Source of the DNA: Rapana venosa
Lineage: Eukaryota; Mollusca; Gastropoda; Neogastropoda; Muricidae
Length of the DNA: 64,000 nucleotides
NCBI GenBank assembly: GCA_028751875.1
Contig: CM054141.1
Span: 74,753,261 to 74,817,260, forward strand
Direction of reading: 5' to 3'
Each line of letters opens with the position of its first letter. The stretch's first letter is position 1. A model generated the notes under the pieces. The model made no database searches. It was not told where the DNA came from and saw only the letters and a program-made list of their open reading frames with translations. The translations under genes were made by a program, and so were the position numbers. This document shows positions 57,880 to 64,000 of this stretch, piece by piece.

Positions 57880-58292
57880 TGAGTTGGTGTCAAAGCCTTT
57901 GGGGTTGGAGGTTGGAGGTTCGCGGGGACAGCCGTTGGAAGGAACGTGGTGTGGTTGCCTCCTGGGGTGGGTAACTCACTCGTATAGGCTCCGCGACTGA
58001 GCTAATACTGTAGTTTGTAGGGGGCTTAGTAGTGGTGTCCTGCGTTTGTTAGCTCAGAACAGGCACCACTGAACACCACCAAAAGTGATCCCAGCTGCAG
58101 TGCAGGGCCCCTTGGCTGGTGGCCCCACGGCGGCCTGATAGTGATGGGTCTCTGTGGATGTCCGACCTGAGGATGGACTTAAACAAAATCTGGGTGTAGT
58201 TGTGGCGGGGAGATTGGAAGAGCGGCGTGGGAACAAATAGGACGGGGGGTCGTCAGAAGATGAGCAGAAAAAAAATAAATAAATTAAATAAA
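57880..58292 (-). mobile_element. Possible SINE-like element
   Basis: On the minus strand AGTATTAGCTCAGTCGCGGA near 58010 resembles a pol III box A. At the other side AAAAAAAATAAATAAATTAA (58266-58292, plus strand) looks like a retroposon A-tail, which would imply the opposite orientation. Ends and strand are uncertain. Confidence 0.25.
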
Positions 58293-58499
58293 AAAGTTCT
58301 ATTTTTCTGCCTGAGCTAGCATAATCCGTTCTACTTCACACAACCCACAGTGACTCAGTACTGTGATTCACAGCTCTTGATCACTTGTGAATTTTTTGGT
58401 TATGTTTCTGTGTTACTGTTTTGTCATCGTTTTCTATGCAGACATTGCGCCAGAGATCTACTTTCGCTATTGCTCTCTTTCTGGCTCCCTCTTCGCCAA

Positions 58500-58800
58500 C
58501 CACTGTAGGATGCTGGTCAGTTAAAATGGCACGTCTTGAAAAAAATATTGTGGAGAGGATTACCTCTGCTTTTCTTCGAGTTGCTGGCGATTACTGTTGC
58601 AATTCTCAAGTATCTTCCACTGATGAAACATCCAAGCATGTCACAATCTTATTCATTCCCGTTGGACTACTGTAATTCTTCTTTGAGCTGGTTATGCCCG
58701 CATCATCAATCCACTCCCTTTAACACAGGACACATGCCACAAAACTCTGCTGCTTGATTGTCCAAGAAAAACCAAAATATGAACACACCACTAGCTAAGA
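58500..58800 (+). mobile_element. LINE reverse transcriptase C-terminal scrap
   Basis: Plus-strand text in shifting frames: ITSAFLRVAG, DETSKHVTILFI, PLDYCNSSLSWLCPHHQSTP, then QNSAA with a KPKYEHTT-type continuation. It follows the LDYCNSLLAGLPASSI-x-PLQ-x-x-QNSAARL block of the 39315 element. It is old and broken. Confidence 0.7.
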
Positions 58801-58870
58801 CTACCAATCCCCATTGTTCTTTCGCCTTTTCCGGTCTCTCTCTAGGATGACCGCCCCCTTTCGACTATGG

Positions 58871-58973
58871 TTGTGTGTGTGTGTGTGTGTGTGTGTGTGA
58901 AGGGGGGGGGGGGGGAGGGGGGGCGCGCGTGTTGTTGTGTGTTGTGAGATGTGTGTGTGTGTGCACGTGTGTG

Positions 58974-59017
<44 letters not shown>

Positions 59018-59023
59018 GAGAGC

Positions 59024-59054
<31 letters not shown>

Positions 59055-59503
59055 TACGCATGTGTGCAAAGCATGCCCCGCGCCTGCATACGCCTCCCCC
59101 CCCCCCCCCCCCCCCCCGACCCCCCTTTGTTTCATGGTGACAGACCTGGACATCCAAAGGATTTCCTTGAGTGTGTGGTGTTGTGTGTTTGTGTGCGCGC
59201 GTGCGTGCGTGCATGTGTGTATGTGTGTGAGTGCGTGCGTGCGTGTGAAGTATGTGTGTGTGCGCACGTGTGTGTGTCTGTGTGTGTGTCTCTGTGTGAG
59301 TGAGTGTGTGGTGTGCACGCGCATGCACATGCATGTGTGTGCAAAACATGTTCTATGGTATGTATACCTATACCTTGTGGGTGTGCATGTGCCTTGGGTA
59401 TGTGTGGTGGTGTGTTATTTGTGCACACATACTGTGTAATTGAGTAGTGCGCGCACGTGCATGCGAGCGTGATGTGTTTTGTGTGTGTGTGTGTGTTTGG
59501 TTT

Positions 59504-59534
<31 letters not shown>

Positions 59535-59660
59535 CGTTGCGTGTGAGGCGTGCGTGCGCTCGTGTTGGGTGTGTGTACACGTGTACACGTTCATGATCGT
59601 TTGTGTGCGCAGCACGCATGTCTGTGTGTGTGCACACTTGTATCTGTGTGTATGTGCGCA
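58871..59660. repeat. (GT)n/(GA)n/poly-C/(GCGT)n low-complexity region
   Basis: GT repeats (58872-58899), G-run (58902-58922), GA (58977-59020), GT, a C20 run (59098-59117), then GTGTGCGCGCGTGCGTG-type sequence, much of it Z-DNA-prone. The open frames of 70-160 codons here are shadows of repeats. Confidence 0.93.
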
Positions 59661-59784
59661 AAGATAGAGACAGAAATAAAATGAACTAGGAAGAGAGAGA
59701 GACAGACAGAAAGAGGAAAATACACAGAGATGACAGTCCGAAGCGAAAGATTAGCCTAACAGTTTTTGGTCATTGCTCGATAAT

Positions 59785-59885
59785 AGTCTAAGGGACAACA
59801 ACCTCTGTTAATGCGAGGATGGGCAAAGCAGCAGTTATGTCCCTCCTGTAACGCCCTGTGCCGAGAAAAGGGTCGTGATACTGAT
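59785..59885 (+). repeat. Dispersed repeat, left member
   Basis: AGGGACAACAACCTCTGTTA, GCAAAGCAGCAGTTATGTCC and CTCCTGTAACGCC share spacing and words with 63535-63640 (AGGGAAACAACCTCTGTCAT; GACAGCAGCAGTTATCTCTG; CCTGTAATACTCC). Confidence 0.55.
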
Positions 59886-60001
59886 AAGAAGGATCTTGAA
59901 ATAAACAATGAAAATGATGAAAATCAGTGGCAGTACGTTGCATGTAATCACCTCACACAAACACACACTCACTCCACCCACCGCACGCCGCACGCACGCC
60001 A

Positions 60002-60003
60002 CG

Positions 60004-60036
<33 letters not shown>

Positions 60037-60058
60037 ACACACACACACACAACACACA
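60002..60058. repeat. (CA)n microsatellite at a SINE 5' break
   Basis: A CA run ending directly at the GGGATATTTTCCCCTGGAGT point of the following SINE. Confidence 0.93.
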
Positions 60059-60325
60059 GGGATATTTTCCCCTGGAGTTAATATCTGTGCCAATTCCCAC
60101 GATCCCCAAATGTCCTGTCGGATGGGACTATAAACGAAGGCCCGTGTGCGACGCATCACAGAACATCTTGCGCACACGTTAAATCCTGTTCGCTTTTTGT
60201 AAGAGAGGCCATTGTGTGCCGGTGGGAACAGGATGACAAAATTACCAAAAAAAAACTGTACACACACGGGCTGGATGTAAAAAAGCACAAGTGCTTATTC
60301 TAATTAATACTCGAGATATTAGAAA
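60059..60325 (+). mobile_element. SINE family 1, head-less copy
   Basis: GGATATTTTCCCCTGGAGTT, GTCGGATGGGACTATAAACG, CAGAACATCTTGCGCACACG, GAGGCCATTGTGTGCCGGTG and GGCTGGATGTAAAAAAGCAC. It starts exactly where the head joins the body in the full copy. Confidence 0.88.
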
Positions 60326-60469
60326 ATTAAATTAACGCACACTCTCACACAGAGTTATGTACACAAGTTTCTGTATAGTGTCTATGGTGCTGTGTCTCTG
60401 TTTGTTTTTTTGGTCTGTTTGTTCTCTGTTCGTCATGTCTATAATTTTATAGATTTATTTTATTTTATT

Positions 60470-60768
60470 ATTTTTATATTGGAAGTTAAATGGAATAAGG
60501 AACTTATGTGCTTTTTTACATCCTGTTACCCGTATGTATGCGGTTTTGTAAAATTCTGTCATCTGGTTCCCCACCGCGCATCCAACCACCACCCCACACA
60601 CGCCCACCACACACCACCACACCCACACTCCACCACACACCACGCCACACACACAATTGGCCTACTCTTACGAAAAAGCGGAACAGTATTTTAAAGTGTG
60701 CGCAAGATGTTCTGCGTGCGTTCACCACACGGGTTGCGTTTATAGTCTCATCCGAAGGACTTTTGTCT
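60470..60768 (-). mobile_element. SINE family 1 copy split by CA-rich repeat
   Basis: The reverse complement gives AGTCCTTCGGATGAGACTAT, GCAGAACATCTTGCGCACAC and TTTTCGTAAGAGTAGGCCAA. A CA/CCACC-rich expansion (about 60584-60655) follows, then GATGACAGAATTTTACAAAA and GGATGTAAAAAAGCACATAA. It lies tail to tail with the copy at 60059-60325. Confidence 0.85.
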
Positions 60769-60867
60769 CTTCTGTCTGTCTCCATGTCTCTCGGTCTCTC
60801 TCTGTGTGTCTGTCTCTCTCTTTTTCTATTTCTGGCTCTATCTGTTTCTATGCAAGACTGTTCAGTG

Positions 60868-61087
60868 TATGTCGTGTGTGTGTGTGTGTGTGTGTGTTGT
60901 GTGTGTTGTGTGTGTGTGTGTGTGTGTCGTGTGGTGTGGTGGTGTGTGTGTGTGTGTGTGTGTGTGTGTCTGTCTGCCTCCTTTCCTCGTTCTCTCTCTC
61001 TTTCTCTTTTCTTCTCGGTCTCTCTCTTTCTTCATCCCTGTCTGTTTGTCTATTGTCTGTCTGTTTGTATGTCTGTCTATCTGACTC

Positions 61088-61153
<66 letters not shown>

Positions 61154-61201
61154 ATCTCTCTCTCTCGCTCTCTTCCTTTCTCTCTCTCCCTATCTCCTCT
61201 C

Positions 61202-61235
<34 letters not shown>

Positions 61236-61245
61236 TCCATGTTTG
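60868..61245. repeat. (GT)n and (CT)n microsatellites
   Basis: GT tracts at 60874-60970 and CT tracts at 61086-61150 and 61160-61235. Confidence 0.95.
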
Positions 61246-61339
61246 TCACCCTGTCTTCCTACCCTCTGTTGTTATTTGTTGCTGTCTCTGTCTTCTCTGT
61301 ATCTGCCAGTATCTCTCTTTTTTTCTCTGTCTTACTTGT

Positions 61340-61558
61340 ACACACCACACACACACACACACTCACAAACACACTCACGCACGCGCGCACGCACGCACGC
61401 ACGGCACGCACGCACGCACCGCAGCACGCACGGCACGTCGCATGCACGCACGCGCGCATGCGCGCGCGACACACACACAAACACACAAACACACACAAAC
61501 CACTACACATACACACACCACAACACACACCACTGACACACACACACACTCACAGAGG

Positions 61559-61592
<34 letters not shown>

Positions 61593-61772
61593 ACCACACA
61601 CGCGCACACACACCACACACACACACACACACCACACCACACACACACGCACACACACAACGCACACAAAACACAAACCAACACACAGGACACACACACT
61701 GTCACATCTTACAGACACACCACACAGCGTCACATTTACAGGACACACAACCCACACAGACACACACACAAA

Positions 61773-61802
<30 letters not shown>
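61340..61802. repeat. (CA)n/(GCAC)n microsatellites
   Basis: CA and CGCACGCACGCAC runs, including ACGCGCGCATGCGCGCGCGA at about 61449-61468, an alternating purine-pyrimidine palindrome. Confidence 0.95.
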
Positions 61803-61803
<1 letters not shown>

Positions 61804-61854
61804 TCTTGCATACAAACTGATAGAGCTAAGGAAACATATTTTTAAAAAAGAGAA

Positions 61855-63430
61855 AGGCAGAGAGGACAGACAGAAAGCAGATTGAAAGATAGACAGAGAG
61901 ACAGAATGAGAGACAGATTGAGAGACAGACAAGAGAAGGACAGACAGAGAGACAGACAGAGAGACACAGATTGAGAGGGGGACTGATTGAGAGACAGATT
62001 GAGAGACAGATTGAGAGACAGATTGAAATGACAGAGAGGAAGATAGTGAGACAGACAGAGGAGACAGACAGAGAGACAGATTGAAAGAAGACAGGAGGGC
62101 AGATTGAGAGACAGATTGAGAGACAGACAGAGAGACAGGATTGAGAGACAGATTGAAGAAGAGAGACAGATTAGTGAGACAGAAGAGAGACAGATTGAGA
62201 GACAGATTGAAAGAAGGGACAGAAGGAGTCAGATTGAGAGACAGATTGGAGACAGATTGAAAGACAGAGAGAGACAGATAGTGGAGAACGGACAGATGAG
62301 ACAGGATTGAGGAGGTCAGATTGAAGCCCCAGAACAGAGAGACAGATTGAGAGACAGATTGAAAGACAGAGAGACAGATAGTGAGACTGACAGAGAGACG
62401 ATTGAGAGACAGATTTGAAAGACAGACAGAGGAGTCAGATGAGAGCATATTAAAAGACAGTGAGACAGATAGTGAGACTGACAGAGAGACAGATTGAGAG
62501 TCAAATTAAAAGACAGAGAGACAGATAGTGAGGACAGACAGAGAGACAGATTGAGAGACAGATTGAGAGGACAGACAGAGGACAGAGTGAAAGACAGACC
62601 AGAGAGACAGGCACAGATGAAAGGACAGATGAGAGTGAGACAGACAGAGTGGACAGACAGAGAGTAGATTGAGTGACAGACAGAGAGGGACAGATTGAGT
62701 GACAGACAGAGAGACAGATCGATGAGACAGAACAGAGACAGACAGAGAGAGATAGACTGAGAGACAGACCCCAGAGACAGATTAAAAAGACTGATGAAGA
62801 GCTACAAGCACACGACAGAATGAGACTGCATTGTGTGACGCAATTAGAGTCTGACCAGAGACTGATTGTGAGAAGACAGAGAGGGACAGCAGGATTCGAG
62901 ACAGACAGAGAGACAGACAGAGAGAGATAGACTGAGAGACAGCAGAAGAGACAGATTGAGAGAAGAGAGAACAGATCGAGGACAGACAGAGGGACAGACA
63001 GATGAGAACAGCAGGAGTGATAGACTGAGAGACAGGACAGAGGACAGATTGAGAGACAGACAGAGGGGACAGACTGAGAGAGAATAACAGAGAGACAGGG
63101 ACATTGAGAAGATTGAGAGGGACAGATTGGAGAGACCAGACAGAGAGACATATGAGAGAGACGACAGAGAGCAGACAGAGAGGACAGATTGAGAGACAAG
63201 ATTGTAGAGGGACAGACAGAGAGGAATTGAGAGACAGATTGAGAGAGTTAGATAACAGATTGAGAGACAGACAGAGGACAGATTGAGAGACAGGTCAGAC
63301 AGATTGAGAGACAGAGAGGGAGACAGACAGAGAGGGACAAACAGAAAGACAGACAGAGAGACAGACTGAGACAGACAGACATACAGAGAGACAGACTGAG
63401 AGACAGACAGAGAGACAAATGGGCAGACAA
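61855..63430. repeat. 12-bp GAGACAGATTGA minisatellite
   Basis: About 1.57 kb of imperfect dodecamers GAGACAGATTGA and GAGACAGACAGA in mixed order, with many one-base indels. Minus-strand open frames of up to 248 codons (Ser/Leu/Cys-rich) come from the stop-poor unit. Confidence 0.94.
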
Positions 63431-63534
63431 CAGACAAAAATCCTTTCTTTAACAGCCTATAATACGAGGACTCCTATGTTCTGGTGCTTGCTTCAACAGC
63501 AGTGTTCCTCGGCCTACCTGACCCCTACACCTCA

Positions 63535-63640
63535 AAGGGAAACAACCTCTGTCATGAAGTACGTAGACAGCAGCAGTTATCTCTGCCTGTAATACTCCAT
63601 GCTCATGAACGGTCAGTGATTCTGATCAGAGTTTAACATG
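63535..63640 (+). repeat. Dispersed repeat, right member
   Basis: Partner of 59785-59885. The two lie in the same orientation on either side of the 60-63.4 kb SINE and microsatellite block. Confidence 0.55.
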
Positions 63641-63705
63641 TTGAACTTAACCAATGAAACTAATAAGTCAGTGGCAAAGAAAACCACCACATGCAAACAC
63701 TTTCC

Positions 63706-63757
63706 ACACGCACGCACACGCGCGCGCAATCACGCACGCGCGCGCGCACGCAGGCAC

Positions 63758-63788
<31 letters not shown>

Positions 63789-63910
63789 ATGCATGCTGGA
63801 GTGTGTTTTGGGTGTGGGGGTGGAGGTGGGAGGGGGTACGTGCGCATTGTGCGTGCTTGCGCGCTCGCGTTAGGTGCGTGGAATGCGCGCACGCGGACGC
63901 GCACGTACGC
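63706..63910. repeat. (CGCA)n, (CA)n and G/T/C-rich tract
   Basis: CACGCACGCACACGCGCGCG to 63750, CA to 63782, then GTGTGGGGGTGGAGGTGGGA and GCGCGCACGCGGACGCGCAC. Bases 63911-64000 are unassigned. Confidence 0.9.
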
Positions 63911-64000
63911 TAACATGGGCCTGCACATGATCAATCATCGGACATTGTTGTCTGCTACTCCTGTTCTCTCACCAGCGCCTTCTTCCCTCACATTTCAATC

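Overview
This is repeat-dominated nuclear DNA from an invertebrate animal, most likely a mollusc and probably a gastropod. The evidence is tRNA-headed SINEs with long shared 3' domains, at least five non-LTR retrotransposon lineages, very abundant (CA)n, (GA)n and (AAT)n, spliced genes with GT..AG introns, and conserved single-copy animal genes. There is no operon, CRISPR array or prokaryotic gene. Two blocks of exactly 500 N (8894-9393 and 38815-39314) are scaffold gaps. Several patches carry dense one-base indels and long homopolymers, so base-level reading frames there are unreliable.

Two host genes can be supported. (1) FPGT, fucose-1-phosphate guanylyltransferase of GDP-fucose salvage, lies on the minus strand. 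An internal exon (24661-24834) and a large last exon (9394-10852, running into a gap) join in phase across a 13.8 kb intron. (2) A small membrane-protein gene resembling SMIM20/MITRAC7 has its first exon on the plus strand (28563-28677), ending at a consensus GTAAGT donor. A decayed partial copy of that exon and its intron start lies 1.1 kb downstream.

Layout. 0.4-8.9 kb: a stack of unrelated minisatellites with two SINEs. 9.4-10.9 kb: FPGT last exon. 10.9-24.6 kb: FPGT intron, holding a minisatellite flush with the splice acceptor, SINEs, a decayed LINE, a mariner remnant and a 6 kb satellite of 30-bp units. 24.3-25.5 kb: the FPGT internal exon, flanked on both sides by tandem arrays. 26.7-32.6 kb: SINE and LINE scraps, the SMIM20-like locus with its duplication, and an almost pure poly(G) tract of about 350 bases. 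33.4-42.6 kb: four LINE remnants, all on the minus strand and placed end to end. 42.6-57 kb: mostly non-coding, with SINE copies, LINE tails, a possible piggyBac-type element and a 65-70 bp minisatellite. 57-64 kb: SINEs, a LINE scrap, long GT/CA/CT microsatellites and a 12-bp GA-rich minisatellite.

The most interesting signal is the relation between tandem repeats and splice sites in FPGT. Both visible exons abut an array whose unit copies their own 3' splice site. In one case the unit also copies the first ~50 bases of the exon, giving many decoy acceptors. A second item is a SINE family with a tRNA-like head fused to a segment matching the internal control region of 5S rRNA. No coherent new multi-gene system is visible.
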